This document shows positions 43,208 to 52,785 of a stretch of 64,000 nucleotides of DNA, one piece after another (positions within the stretch are counted from its first letter, which is position 1; each line of letters begins with the position of its first letter). Origin of the DNA: an uncultured Alphaproteobacteria bacterium (GTDB lineage Bacteria > Pseudomonadota > Alphaproteobacteria > JALCBB01); the NCBI GenBank assembly GCA_958267355.1, contig OY279575.1, positions 353,726-417,725 on the forward strand, given 5' to 3'. The notes beneath the pieces are model-generated. The model was not told the origin of the DNA. It was given only the letters and a program-made list of their open reading frames with translations, and did no database searches. Position numbers and translations under genes: made by a program.

Positions 43208-45889
43208 ATGGCTACGAAAGCGAAAAAGAAGACTCTGTCCGACAAAAAAGCCGCTAAAAAAGCCACTAAAAAAACAGTGGGCAAGAAAGCCGTGCGCAAA
43301 AAGACAGGGCATAAAAAAGCAGCGGGTAAAAAGACAGCGCATAAAAAAGCAACGGGCAAAAAATCAGTCCATAAAAAACCAGTCCATAAAAAACCAGTCC
43401 ATAAAAAACCAGTCCACAAAAAACCAGTCCATAAAAAACCAGTCTATAAAAAATCAGGGCGTAAAAAGAGCCAAAGAACTTCGCCAAGCAGCTCAGAACA
43501 AGAAGTACTGTTTGAAGACTTTTCTGAATCTAAGTCTGAATACAAATCTGAATCTAAATCTGAATCCAAGTTTGAATCAAAGTCTGAATCCAAGCGCAAG
43601 AAGCAAAGCGATAGCAGTGCTGGCGCAGTTTCATCCGTAAGCTTTGTTGAAGCACTCAAGGAGCGTTACATCACCTACGCGCTATCCACAATTACAGCGC
43701 GTTCCTTACCCGATGTGCGTGACGGACTCAAACCCGTGCATCGCCGACTGCTCTACGCAATGTTGCGCCTGCGTCTGCGCGATGATGAGCCGTTTCGTAA
43801 GTCAGCCCGCGTGGTCGGAGATGTTATCGGGCGATTCCATCCGCACGGAGAAGTCGCGGTATATGACGCACTGGTGCGGCTGGCACAAGACTTTTCCATG
43901 CGCCTGCCGCTGATTGAAGGGCAGGGCAACTTCGGAGCCATAGATGGCGACTCCGCCGCCGCAATGCGCTACACCGAAGCCCGCCTGAGCCCCGCAGGAC
44001 GGCTTCTGATGGAAGGGCTAGACGAAGACACAGTAGATTTTCGTGAAACCTACGATGCATCTGAACGCGAGCCTGTGGTTATGCCTGCGGGCTTTCCGAA
44101 CTTGCTTGCCAACGGAGCGCAGGGGATTGCCGTAGGTATGTCTTGTTCTATTCCGCCGCATAATCTTGCAGAAGTGTGCAGGGCTTTGCGGCACTTGTTG
44201 AAAAGCCCGAAGGCACGGCACGGCTCGTTGATGGAGTTTATTCCTGGACCTGATTTTCCGACAGGCGGTGTGATTGTTGAGCCACCTGAAACCCTGTCTG
44301 AGATTTATAAGTCAGGGCGTGGGCAAATCCGTTTGCGGGCTCGGTGGCAGGAAGAGTCTAAACTGCGCGGTACGCGGCGGATTATTGTCAATGAAATCCC
44401 CTACCAAGTACCGAAGGCGCGTTTGATAGCCCGCCTAGCAGAACTGTTAGACGAAAAGAAAATCGCCAACTTTAAAGGCTTGCAAGATGAGTCGGGCGAA
44501 ACAGTGCGAATTGTCTTAACCTTAAGCGGAGATGATCCGCAGGAGACAATGGAAGCCCTGTTTCGTGCCAGCGATTTGGAGTCGCGAATTCAGGTCAATC
44601 TAAATGCCTTAACGGCGGAGGGGAATCCATACCGTTTTTCGCTAGGCGAGCTGTTGCTTGCTTACTTAGATCATCGTTTCGTTGTAGTGCGAAGGCAGGC
44701 AAGGTTTCGCCTAGAACGCACAGAAGAACGATTGGAATTGGTAGAAGGCTTTTTGGCACTTTTTGAAAACTTAGATGCGGCAATACGAATCATCCGTAAG
44801 GATGAAAATCCAGCCGCAGCTTTGGCAAAGAAATTCCGCCTTTCAGAACGGCAAGCAGAAGCAGTACTAAACTTGCGTCTGCGTGCCTTGCGGCGTTTAG
44901 AAGAAGCAAAACTCCGTGAAGAGCATAAAACCCTGCTGGCGGATAAACGCACTTACAGCTCCCTGTTGCGCGACAAAGAAAAGCAAAGACAAAAGATTAA
45001 TGAAGAGCTCAAGGAGTTGGAATCGCGTTTTGCTCCCAAAACAGAAATTGGGCGCAGACGTACCGATTTTGGCACACCGCCTGTGGCAGTCGCCGCAGTA
45101 CGTCCGACTGTAGAAGAAGCCCTAGCCCCCGTGCGGGGTGAGCGAATTGCCATTGTGCTGTCCGCCAAAGATTGGATACGAGCCGCACAGGGGGCTATGC
45201 CCACCCCTGATGCCATCAAGTTCCGTGATGGCGATTCGTTGTTTTTGACTGCCAGTGCGCGAAGTTCTTCACGGCTGGCGGTGCTGGGCTCTAATGGGCG
45301 GTGCTATCCGCTAGAAGCGGAGCGTCTGCCCAGTATGCGGGGCTATGGCGAATCCTTGCGCCTGCTCACTGCCTTGCCTTCTGAAGCGCGCCCTGTGGCT
45401 ATCCTGCCGCTTGTAGCAGGCGGACGGGCAATCATAGCCGCTTCCGACGGAAGGGGCTTTGTCGTGCCGCACGAGGCGTTACACACGCGTTTGAAAGGGG
45501 GGATTCAAGTACTCAACCTGCGCGATGGGGTAGAAGCAACTGCTGGGGCAGTACTAGCCGCAGGAGACGATACCTTGGCTTGTGCTTCGTCCGATAAGCG
45601 GCTTCTGCTTTTGCCCCTGGCTGACCTGCCTGTTCTAAAACGCGGGCGTGGAGTGATTCTGCAGAAACAGAAGCCTGATACCAAGCTTTCGGCTGTGGCA
45701 GGTCTGGCACAAGGGCAGGGGCTTTCTTGGGTAACTCTCAAGGACAAAAAACACCGCCTAACCGATTGCGAAAAGTGGCTCGGCAAACGCGCACAATCAG
45801 GGCGTAAGTTTCCGCGCAATCTATCGGTGGAAGCCCTGCGCCTTGCCCACACCACAGAAGACTCGCTAGAAGAACAAGAAGACGATTAA
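43208..45889 (+). CDS. parC: DNA topoisomerase IV subunit A with histone-like N-terminal tail
   Basis: 893 residues. The enzyme proper starts near residue 145 (FVEALKERYITYALSTITAR) with PVHRRLLYAML, the catalytic Tyr255 in AAMRYTEARLSP, and a C-terminal beta-pinwheel-like region; it decatenates chromosomes with ParE. ParC rather than GyrA is supported by the recO neighbour and lack of a clear GyrA box. Residues 1-140 are extra: a Lys-rich tract (KKATGKKSVHKKPVHKKPVH, residues 46-65) with six KKxVH repeats at 51-80, then SESKSESKFESK repeats. This resembles histone H1-like tails and should bind DNA. The quinolone-region motif reads HPHGEVAVYDA. Confidence 0.93.
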   Translation: MATKAKKKTLSDKKAAKKATKKTVGKKAVRKKTGHKKAAGKKTAHKKATGKKSVHKKPVHKKPVHKKPVHKKPVHKKPVYKKSGRKKSQRTSPSSSEQEVLFEDFSESKSEYKSESKSESKFESKSESKRKKQSDSSAGAVSSVSFVEALKERYITYALSTITARSLPDVRDGLKPVHRRLLYAMLRLRLRDDEPFRKSARVVGDVIGRFHPHGEVAVYDALVRLAQDFSMRLPLIEGQGNFGAIDGDSAAAMRYTEARLSPAGRLLMEGLDEDTVDFRETYDASEREPVVMPAGFPNLLANGAQGIAVGMSCSIPPHNLAEVCRALRHLLKSPKARHGSLMEFIPGPDFPTGGVIVEPPETLSEIYKSGRGQIRLRARWQEESKLRGTRRIIVNEIPYQVPKARLIARLAELLDEKKIANFKGLQDESGETVRIVLTLSGDDPQETMEALFRASDLESRIQVNLNALTAEGNPYRFSLGELLLAYLDHRFVVVRRQARFRLERTEERLELVEGFLALFENLDAAIRIIRKDENPAAALAKKFRLSERQAEAVLNLRLRALRRLEEAKLREEHKTLLADKRTYSSLLRDKEKQRQKINEELKELESRFAPKTEIGRRRTDFGTPPVAVAAVRPTVEEALAPVRGERIAIVLSAKDWIRAAQGAMPTPDAIKFRDGDSLFLTASARSSSRLAVLGSNGRCYPLEAERLPSMRGYGESLRLLTALPSEARPVAILPLVAGGRAIIAASDGRGFVVPHEALHTRLKGGIQVLNLRDGVEATAGAVLAAGDDTLACASSDKRLLLLPLADLPVLKRGRGVILQKQKPDTKLSAVAGLAQGQGLSWVTLKDKKHRLTDCEKWLGKRAQSGRKFPRNLSVEALRLAHTTEDSLEEQEDD
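43365..43450 (+). repeat. 15-bp in-frame repeat in the ParC tail
   Basis: Six near-identical copies of CCAGTCCATAAAAAA coding for Pro-Val-His-Lys-Lys; flanked by older, diverged copies back to about 43250. Confidence 0.93.
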
Positions 45890-45938
45890 GGCAAGCTTAA
45901 AGCTTTTGTCTTAAATCTTTTGTCTTATGGTTTTTAAC

Positions 45939-46829
45939 TTAAAGCTCCTGCCAATCAGCAGGACAAACCTTAAGCGAAGACTCGTTCGCAAATAGAGGCA
46001 AATTGATTTTTGCCAAAAGCACCATAGCCAATCCGTGCGTGCCCGCTACCGAACGTATTTCGCCCGCAGGCTTTCCTTCTTCGTCTCGTATCGCTGTGCC
46101 TGTTTTGAGTGGCGAGTCACCAATCACAGGCACAAGGCGGTGTTTAAGTAACCCACGGCGATAAACCCGCGTTGTTACTTCTTGTCCGAGATAGCAGCCC
46201 TTGTGCCAATCCAATGCACCTTGCCTGTCCATACCGCCTTCAGCTGGCAAATCCTTGCCAACACGAAAATCACGACTCCCATCAGGCCAAGCCGCACGAA
46301 TGCGAGTCTGTTCATACGCTTCTATGGCGGCACCCGTGTCTGCCCCTTGAACTGCATCTAGAACTGCATCCATAGGAGTCAGACTCCGCCACACACTTGC
46401 CCCCTTTCTTGGGTCGCGGAAAACCATCGCTTCAGGCAGCGTGTGGGGCAGACTGTCGCACACAAAAACCTGCACCTTGTAGTAACGGCTTAAGTCCTGC
46501 ATTTCTAAATCAGCACGCAAGCGATATTTCAGAAAATCACTACAAAGCTGTTCCGCCCGCTCGGCTTCGCACTCCAACAGGAAGCCCGCACCCTGACCCA
46601 AACTTTGACTCGCATCTTGTCGCAGAATGAAAAAATCATGATTATACTTACCCTGAGGAGTCAAAAAAGCTGACCAAAGGGCTTGCCCTTCACCCAGCTT
46701 GTCTAAATCTTGTGTAATCAGGTTTTGTAAAAATGATTCTGCATCTGCTCCTGCAACTTGCACCACGCCCCGCCAAGGTAGGGCAATGGCTTCTGGCACA
46801 GTCAGGTCTTGGGCAGAAAAGTCAGACAC
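45939..46829 (-). CDS. ygfZ: Folate-binding YgfZ/GcvT-like protein
   Basis: 296 residues; tetrahydrofolate-dependent protein that helps assemble or repair Fe-S enzymes. The YgfZ signature KGCYLGQEV is present near residue 215, with ESFLQNLITQDL and GQALWSAFLTPQGKYNHDF at the N-terminus, similar to the GcvT fold. Length is normal. It is convergent with parC and divergent from the gene at 46899. Confidence 0.92.
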   Translation of the reverse strand: MSDFSAQDLTVPEAIALPWRGVVQVAGADAESFLQNLITQDLDKLGEGQALWSAFLTPQGKYNHDFFILRQDASQSLGQGAGFLLECEAERAEQLCSDFLKYRLRADLEMQDLSRYYKVQVFVCDSLPHTLPEAMVFRDPRKGASVWRSLTPMDAVLDAVQGADTGAAIEAYEQTRIRAAWPDGSRDFRVGKDLPAEGGMDRQGALDWHKGCYLGQEVTTRVYRRGLLKHRLVPVIGDSPLKTGTAIRDEEGKPAGEIRSVAGTHGLAMVLLAKINLPLFANESSLKVCPADWQEL

Positions 46830-46898
46830 AAAAGCAAATTACGCCCGACTCGCGTTTGTCTGCAAACAGCTCTGGCAAATGGCTAGAGGATAAACACA

Positions 46899-47954
46899 AT
46901 GCTTCTGGTCGCACTTCCTGAAAATACAGGGGAAGCCCTAGCCGCCAGCGGCACACTTGCCCTTGCCCGCGGCTATAGCAGTGCTTCGCTGGCAGTAGTC
47001 TGCGGACGCAAAGCCGCTCCGTGGTTTGAAGACGCACCAAAACGCTTCTGGACAATTGCCCTTAGCGAACCCGAAACAGCAAACAAATCACTCAATCCAT
47101 CTGGGAATTCTACGCGCGTCCAGTTGCAACTCCAATGGCAACTCTACCGCCGCTTGGTGCCGTGCAACATTTCAGGCTTGCTAGACTTAGGGCCACATTC
47201 CGCCATTTCAGCTCTGCCTGCAAATCATCTTCTGCGCATCACGCGAAGATTTCCGCGACGAGTTCCGCCACTGTGGTTTCGCCGCCAGCGCACAGAGTCA
47301 ATAGAACAAGCTCTAACCCGACTCCACAGTAAAGCATTGCGTGAGCTTGGCGACTCCTACGCCACGCAGGTAGAAGCCAATTCACCCGTTGCAGCTCCGC
47401 CACCCGAACGGTTCGGCGTGGCAACAGCTTGGCAAAACGCCCAACACGACCGTAGAGCCGCAGATCTGTTGCCAGGCGGAAATACCCGCCCATGGGTGGC
47501 GATTGCTCCCTGCTTCGCCCACGAGGCAAATGACACGCCGTTTTCTCCCGCCTTCTGCGAGCAGATTTGCGAAGCCTTGCTTTTCGCAGGAGCTGCACTC
47601 CCCGAAGGAAGAGTCGCCGTGCTTGCCGCTCCCGGAGAAAGCAAAATCGCCGCCCAAGTCGCTTCAAATTTCGCCGAACTTATCGGCACCGAACGAGTCG
47701 CCAATCTAGGCGCACGAACAGGACTCGCCCTAGCAGGAGCCGCTCTAGCACGAACAACTTTGGTCCTAGCCGCAAATCATACCGCAGCACAGCTCGCCGC
47801 TTCAGCAGGAATTCCGTGTTTTGTGGTTGAGAGAGCAGGCGGCGGCTTGCCCAATGCAATACCCCTGCCACTATGGACAGGACAAGAGCAATTAATCCTG
47901 CCCCTTGCCGATCAGGACTTAACAGAAAAATTTCACTCGGTTTTTAATTCTTAG
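46899..47954 (+). CDS. GT9 (heptosyltransferase)-like protein, divergent
   Basis: 351 residues, ATG with AGAGGA 9 bp upstream. Weak similarity to glycosyltransferase family 9: an N-terminal half of Rossmann type (MLLVALPENTGEALAASGTL, VCGRKAAPWFED), a central PWVAIAPCFAHEANDTPFSP where GT9 proteins have their first C-domain strand, and LVLAANHTAAQLAASAGIPC in place of the usual TNDTGPMHLAAALG-like loop. The catalytic signature is degenerate, so activity is uncertain. It overlaps the next GT9 gene tail to tail by 11 bp. A role in LPS core or another surface glycan is only an inference. Confidence 0.65.
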   Translation: MLLVALPENTGEALAASGTLALARGYSSASLAVVCGRKAAPWFEDAPKRFWTIALSEPETANKSLNPSGNSTRVQLQLQWQLYRRLVPCNISGLLDLGPHSAISALPANHLLRITRRFPRRVPPLWFRRQRTESIEQALTRLHSKALRELGDSYATQVEANSPVAAPPPERFGVATAWQNAQHDRRAADLLPGGNTRPWVAIAPCFAHEANDTPFSPAFCEQICEALLFAGAALPEGRVAVLAAPGESKIAAQVASNFAELIGTERVANLGARTGLALAGAALARTTLVLAANHTAAQLAASAGIPCFVVERAGGGLPNAIPLPLWTGQEQLILPLADQDLTEKFHSVFNS

Positions 47955-49002
47955 AGGTTAAGTTTTTCTCACACAAAATCTTTTCTACAGCCTGCCAAAC
48001 CGTATCAGGAGATAGATCAGCAAGAATAGGGCTTGTCAAAACCTGCACATTTTGTCCGATGGGAGACCAAACCCGCGCAGGTGGCTGCTTGCCAAAGAGA
48101 GAAACAACAGGCGCACCTGCAAGGCTCAACCAGTGCGCCGGACCATTATCGTTGGCGATAACAACCGTGGCTTCTTGTGCCAAGGCAACAAGGGCAAGCA
48201 AATTAGTCTTGCCAAGCAGGTCTACGGACTCAGGCACACGGGCAAGTATAGGCTCAACCAACGGGCGGTCTTGTTCGGTGCCAATCAGTACAGGACAGAG
48301 TCCACGTTTGCTAAGTCGTTCGGCAATTTCGGCATAGTGGCGAGCAGGCCAAATCTTAATCTTGCGTGGAGGCCATAAGTTCGACTCTTTTTTGCGGGCT
48401 AGACTCCCGCCTGCGACCAGTAGGGCAAAGGGCTGGGTTAACGCTTGTGCTTCTTTCGGTAGGCTTGACGCTAGGTGTGGCGTAAGGGCAGATAGGTCAG
48501 GGGGCTTGTCGCAGGCCACACCTGTTGTGCCAAGCCATTCACTCAGAGCTGTTGTTATATGGCTGTTCCATACCTTTCCGCGCACAGGACGATATAAGGG
48601 GAGTCGTGCCCTTGGAAAAGAATGCACTTTGGCAAAGCCAAAAAACTTTAATTTAATACACCGCCGCCAACGCAACAAAAGAAGCTGACTCCGCGAGCGA
48701 TGGTTATTGTGTAGGTCATAGATGGTGGCGAATTTGTATGACTCAATTTGCCGCAAGATCTTTACAGCTCCATGATGATTACGGAAAAAAAGCCGCTCGT
48801 GACTGTCCAGTATGGCTTCGTCAAATAAACCAAAAGGCTGAATCGCTTGCCACAAATTATCGCGAGTCAAAAATACCAAGCGCGAATTTTTATGATGCGT
48901 CCGAATAGACTGTAAAGCCGCTAAAGCAAGCGCTAAATCTCCGAACGCCGAATACAAAATGACAAGCACAGGCTTGTCGCTAGAGGGCAAGTTTGCGCGC
49001 AA
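47944..49002 (-). CDS. Glycosyltransferase family 9 protein
   Basis: 352 residues. GT9 hallmarks: VLVILYSAFGDLALALAALQ at the N-terminus, IYDLHNNHRSRSQLLL, and the donor-site loop TVVIANDNGPAHWLSLAGAPVVSLFG. The family adds heptose or related sugars to LPS core. The start is a TTG at 49000-49002 without a ribosome site; GTG at residue 12 is another option. It follows pyrC by 7 bp, so it is probably co-transcribed with rpmB-pyrC or pyrC alone. Confidence 0.86.
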   Translation of the reverse strand: MRANLPSSDKPVLVILYSAFGDLALALAALQSIRTHHKNSRLVFLTRDNLWQAIQPFGLFDEAILDSHERLFFRNHHGAVKILRQIESYKFATIYDLHNNHRSRSQLLLLRWRRCIKLKFFGFAKVHSFPRARLPLYRPVRGKVWNSHITTALSEWLGTTGVACDKPPDLSALTPHLASSLPKEAQALTQPFALLVAGGSLARKKESNLWPPRKIKIWPARHYAEIAERLSKRGLCPVLIGTEQDRPLVEPILARVPESVDLLGKTNLLALVALAQEATVVIANDNGPAHWLSLAGAPVVSLFGKQPPARVWSPIGQNVQVLTSPILADLSPDTVWQAVEKILCEKNLTSKN

Positions 49003-49009
49003 GATTGTG

Positions 49010-50407
49010 TCAGTGGCTTAACACTGCCTTCGCAACTGCCGATAGCTCTTCAGGAGCTTCTTCAAAGTCTATTGGCACACCAAAAGGAGGGGATTCAATA
49101 GCTCCATCACGAAGCAAGGCTTTGCCTCGCAAAAAGCTCATCACAGGCCAGCCCGTGACTTTACGCCCTTCAAAGGGAGACCAGCCACAACGATAGGCAA
49201 GCCAGTCTTTGTCAATTGTCGCCTGACGCTTGCGGTCTATGATGGTTAAGTCAGCGCGTCTTTCGGGGCGGGTAAGTGCGCCCAAACCACAGATGCCAAA
49301 TAGGCGAGCTGGATTAATCGCAGTCATCTCGGCAAGGCGCCAGAGCGAGAGCTTACCCTCTGCTACATGGTTCAGCATAAGTGGCAGAAGCGTTTGCACA
49401 CCCGGCATACCAGACGGGGTGTGCGGATAGTTCTGGGTCTTTTCGGCTTTTGTGTGGGGAGCATGGTCGGAGCCAATCACATCTAACACACCTTCGCCCA
49501 CGCCACGCCACAAAGCTTCGCTGTGCGACTTGTCGCGGATCGGCGGATTCATCTGGGCGAAAGCTCCGAACGCTTCGTAGCATTCAGGAGCCGACAAAGT
49601 CAGGTGCTGGGGTGTGACTTCGGCACTGATAAGCTCTCCGTGGGAAGACTTTGCTTCGGCAATCAAAGGCAGTTCATCTCCTGTAGAGATATGCAGAATA
49701 TGCACCTTGCGGCGTAGAGTTTTTACGATGCGCAAAAGTCGTTCGGTGGCAAGCCGCGCAGTTTCCGCATCACGCCATACAGGATGTTCAAGCGCAGTTG
49801 CACCTTCGTGTTCTACCAAAGCCCTACGCTCTTTCAGGCGCATTTCATCTTCAGAATGGACAGCAACTCTACGGCGGCTATGCAGAAAAGTTTTCTCCAC
49901 GCCCGCATCATCAGACACCAACAAGCTACCCGTAGAAGAACCCATAAAGAGCTTAACCCCAGAAGTACCGCGAGTCTTCTCTAAAGTCTCAAGGCTCGTC
50001 AGATTTTCAGGAGCCGCACCAACATAAAAAGCGTAGTCGGTGTAACACCGCCCCTTAGCCCGCGCAAACTTGCCCGCCAACGCCTCAACAGTTGTCGTAG
50101 CAGGCTGTGTGTTCGGCATTTCAAAAACACCAACAATACCGCCCAAAGCAGCAGCTCGTGTACCATCTTCTAAAGTCTCCTTGTCAGGAAACCCTGGCTC
50201 ACGAAAATGCACCTGTGTGTCCAGCACGCCAGGCAGAACCGTTAATCCCTTGAGAGAAATCGTTTCCGCCGCGGGGGAATCTTGCGGCACACCTAAGCCC
50301 GCGATCTTTCCGTCTTTGATGGCAAGAGTCGTCTGCTCAAGACGATCTTCGCCAAGCAAAACTTCACCACCAACGAACAGCAAATCATACGAAGGCTTTG
50401 ACGGCAT
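49010..50407 (-). CDS. pyrC: Dihydroorotase
   Basis: 465 residues from the ATG at 50405-50407, chosen because GGGAGA lies 8 bp upstream (an in-frame TTG at 50425 is the longer option). Class I zinc amidohydrolase closing N-carbamoyl-aspartate to dihydroorotate in pyrimidine synthesis. VLDTQVHFREPGFPDKE holds the metal His pair (here Q-x-H rather than H-x-H), SGVKLFMGSSTG the bridging Lys, VHILHISTGDE and VIGSDHAPHTKAEK the other metal ligands. The first-His substitution is also known in other members of this subgroup. Confidence 0.92.
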   Translation of the reverse strand: MPSKPSYDLLFVGGEVLLGEDRLEQTTLAIKDGKIAGLGVPQDSPAAETISLKGLTVLPGVLDTQVHFREPGFPDKETLEDGTRAAALGGIVGVFEMPNTQPATTTVEALAGKFARAKGRCYTDYAFYVGAAPENLTSLETLEKTRGTSGVKLFMGSSTGSLLVSDDAGVEKTFLHSRRRVAVHSEDEMRLKERRALVEHEGATALEHPVWRDAETARLATERLLRIVKTLRRKVHILHISTGDELPLIAEAKSSHGELISAEVTPQHLTLSAPECYEAFGAFAQMNPPIRDKSHSEALWRGVGEGVLDVIGSDHAPHTKAEKTQNYPHTPSGMPGVQTLLPLMLNHVAEGKLSLWRLAEMTAINPARLFGICGLGALTRPERRADLTIIDRKRQATIDKDWLAYRCGWSPFEGRKVTGWPVMSFLRGKALLRDGAIESPPFGVPIDFEEAPEELSAVAKAVLSH

Positions 50408-50451
50408 GCAGTTGTCTCCCGCCAAAAGGAGCTGACCCGTTTGCTCTGGAC

Positions 50452-50775
50452 TTAACTTTGTGCAGTGGCTTCTGCTTCCGAAGCAGACTCCCGCTTCGCC
50501 ACAGCCCGCAAAACCTGACGCTTAAGCCGTAGCGTCTTGTCGTCCAATAGCGTGTCATTCGCGCCCAGCAAAAATGCATCAATCCCGCCCTTGCGCTCTA
50601 CAGTGCGAATGCCACTGGTAGAAACCCGCAACTGCACCGAGCGTCCAAGCGAGTCGCTGTAAAACGACACACGCCGCAGGTTCGGCAAAAACCGCCGCTT
50701 GGTCTTGTTGTTCGCGTGGCTAACATTGTGCCCCGATAAAGGGCGCTTTCCTGTTATCGGACAGTAACGTGTCAT
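50452..50775 (-). CDS. rpmB: 50S ribosomal protein L28
   Basis: 107 residues from the ATG at 50773-50775: [35 protein letters not shown], and [18 protein letters not shown] are typical of L28. It is slightly longer than most because of an Ala/Glu/Ser-rich tail, as in other Alphaproteobacteria. 44 bp separate it from pyrC downstream. Confidence 0.95.
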   Translation of the reverse strand: MTRYCPITGKRPLSGHNVSHANNKTKRRFLPNLRRVSFYSDSLGRSVQLRVSTSGIRTVERKGGIDAFLLGANDTLLDDKTLRLKRQVLRAVAKRESASEAEATAQS

Positions 50776-50954
50776 AAGTCGGTACCGAAAGGCCTGATAG
50801 GCTAGGGCAAGGCAAGGTTTCACCCCACGCCAATCGCGTTCAAGCCCCTACTCCGTTGGACGAGAATTACGAAGCCCGTCTCAAGACGGGCAGTAGGGCT
50901 AGAATAAGCCGCAATCACTCCATCGTCAAGGCAGGGCGTAGGATAGAAGGGCTA

Positions 50955-51055
50955 ATCAGTCTACGGGACAAAACAAGGCTACAGGACAAAACAGGGCTAC
51001 AGGACAAAACAGGGCTACAGGATAAAACACAGCTACAGGACAAAACACAGCTACC
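50955..51055. repeat. 18-bp satellite near the HAD gene 3' end
   Basis: Five copies of GGGCTACAGGACAAAACA (some with CACAGC) run up to the stop codon of the gene at 51051. The rest of the gap 50776-50954 holds nothing recognisable. Confidence 0.85.
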
Positions 51056-51935
51056 AAACAAAGTGTGGCAGGATCCAGCGTGGAGTAGCTCCTGTGGCTT
51101 CGTATAAAGCCCGCCAGCCCGCTTCTAAGCCCTCTGGGTGCGATAATGCCGCCGCTTCGTGAATTCCACCCTTGCGCACCAAAAGCGCGTCACAGCCCGC
51201 CTGATTAGCCCCTAGAATATCGGTGGCGAGTCCGTCTCCGACGGCTAGGACAGACCGCAAGTCTGCCCCCGCCTTGTAGCCCAGAAGATTAAGTGCCATT
51301 TCATAAACCAAGCCATGCGGCTTGCCAACATAAATCACTTTGCCTCCACGGTCTTCATAGGCTCGGGCTACCACACCAGGACAAGGCTCTAACTTGCCCC
51401 CCCGCCGAACCTGCAAATCAGGATTGGTACACAGAAGCGGCAAGTCTTGCTCCAAAGCTTGGTCTAATACGCCAGCACGGGCTTGGGTGCCCCAGTGGTC
51501 TCCGTCTGCTCCTGCTAGGACGACTGCACCCGCCTGCGTGATTTCGCCTGTTTCAGGAACTCCGTCTAGTAGCTCTTCGTGTAAGCCCGTGCCTTCAGGT
51601 CCGACATAGTAATATGGTGGTGGCAAACGCAAGTCATTCGCCCGCAAAAACCCCCAAGAAGCTTCACCCGAAGTAATGACTCCGTTGTAGAGTTTTGGGT
51701 CTAAGCCCTTTTCAGCAAGCTGGCGAGTCATCACCCGTGCCCGCCGTGGAGAGTTAGAAAGCAAAACCAATTTGCCTCCCTTGTCTTGCCAAGAAGCCAA
51801 GACTTCTAATGCCGTGGTGGGTACGGAAATTCCATCGTAGATGACTCCCCAAACATCACACAGGATGGAGTCGTAACGGCTTGCCAAGGTACGTATTCCC
51901 TTGACCTCGGTTGCTACGCTGTTCGGACTCATCAT
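51051..51935 (-). CDS. HAD-superfamily class IIA hydrolase
   Basis: About 294 residues from the ATG at 51933-51935. The HAD motifs are LCDVWGVIYDG (nucleophile Asp), LVLLSNSPRRA, VIYVGKPHGL (Lys) and VLAVGDGLATDILGANQAG. This is the alphaproteobacterial class IIA group related to NagD and pyridoxal-phosphate phosphatases (typically about 290 residues). The natural phosphate substrate is unknown. The C-terminus ends at the 18-bp satellite, without visible repeat-derived residues. Confidence 0.88.
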   Translation of the reverse strand: MMSPNSVATEVKGIRTLASRYDSILCDVWGVIYDGISVPTTALEVLASWQDKGGKLVLLSNSPRRARVMTRQLAEKGLDPKLYNGVITSGEASWGFLRANDLRLPPPYYYVGPEGTGLHEELLDGVPETGEITQAGAVVLAGADGDHWGTQARAGVLDQALEQDLPLLCTNPDLQVRRGGKLEPCPGVVARAYEDRGGKVIYVGKPHGLVYEMALNLLGYKAGADLRSVLAVGDGLATDILGANQAGCDALLVRKGGIHEAAALSHPEGLEAGWRALYEATGATPRWILPHFVW

Positions 51936-51956
51936 AAAAATCTTTGCCCTATACAA

Positions 51957-52024
51957 AAATTACAGATAAAAAATTAAAGGCAAAAATTAGAGGCGAAAAT
52001 TAGAGGCAAAAATTAAAGACAAAA
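51957..52024. repeat. AATTAGAGGCAAAA repeats
   Basis: Four to five copies of a 13-14 bp unit in the gap between the YhhQ gene and the HAD gene. Confidence 0.7.
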
Positions 52025-52612
52025 TTAACCCACAGTCGCAGGAGATAAACGCAGACTGATTGAACGATAGAGAGGTAAGCCCACCACAACAACCAAAAGC
52101 TTCACACCCGTATCGCCCAAACACCAAAGAAGCCAATCAGCACCCGAATAGGCAAAGGCAAGGGTGAAGAACAGTACGCTATCGGTTGTCGCCGCCACCA
52201 AAGACGAAAACAAAGGGGCTTTCCACCAGCCCGCATTGCGCAGACGGTCAAAAACCAGAATATCTAAAGCTTGTCCGCAGAGATAGGCGGTAAGGCTTGC
52301 CAAGGCAATGCGGGTTTCGGCAAGCCACAGAGAAAGCGGCAAGCCAATGGCAAAGCCGCAAGCCATAACTTGCGTAGCAAAACGCGCACCGTGCGTACGA
52401 TTGGCTAAATCTAAAACCAAAAAAGTCAGCGGATAGATCAACGCCGCCCAAGTCAGTAAATTTCCGAGTGGCAAGAAAACCAGAAAATTCGCCACCGCTA
52501 TCAGAACGCCCATGGCGATGGCATAGGGAGCCAGTAACTTCCATGGAAGACTCCACAGAAGACTCTGTGGGCGGGAAGGCGTAGAAGTCTCGCCTGAATG
52601 CGACTCGTTCAT
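52025..52612 (-). CDS. yhhQ: Queuosine precursor transporter, YhhQ/VUT family
   Basis: 195 residues, about six membrane helices. Family features: ANFLVFLPLGNLLTWAALIY, PLTFLVLDLANRTHG, and ATTDSVLFFTLAF with GWWKAPLFSSLVA before it. Members import queuine or preQ precursors for tRNA modification. The N-terminal 25 residues are hydrophilic. No PreQ1-type riboswitch could be seen in the repeat-rich region upstream. Confidence 0.88.
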   Translation of the reverse strand: MNESHSGETSTPSRPQSLLWSLPWKLLAPYAIAMGVLIAVANFLVFLPLGNLLTWAALIYPLTFLVLDLANRTHGARFATQVMACGFAIGLPLSLWLAETRIALASLTAYLCGQALDILVFDRLRNAGWWKAPLFSSLVAATTDSVLFFTLAFAYSGADWLLWCLGDTGVKLLVVVVGLPLYRSISLRLSPATVG

Positions 52613-52639
52613 TGCTGTTCTACCAATTGTCGTGCCAGA

Positions 52640-52785
52640 TGATTTCTACGCCACGATATTTTACGCCACGCTTTCACGCCATGATTTCTACGCTACGATA
52701 TTTTACGCCACGATTTCACGCCACGCTTTCACGCCACGCTTTCCCGCCACGATTTTTACACCACGATTTTTACGCTAGGGTTTCG
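52640..52785. repeat. TTTACGCCACGA repeats upstream of yhhQ
   Basis: About nine degenerate copies of a 12-17 bp unit (ATTTTACGCCACGCTTTCACG). The remainder of the gap 52613-52991 between yhhQ and the secreted protein holds no gene I can see; 52900-52985 has CCTAGAAAAATAAC duplications. Confidence 0.75.

Noticed and set aside
42899..43342. Minus-strand acidic frame (DEDTGEDT) opposite RecO and ParC
   Set aside because: Shadow of the SSPV repeat crossing the recO-parC junction.
43266..43487. Minus-strand frame of Leu/Phe/Tyr repeats opposite the ParC tail
   Set aside because: Shadow of the KKPVH repeat; ParC frame continues into a conserved enzyme.
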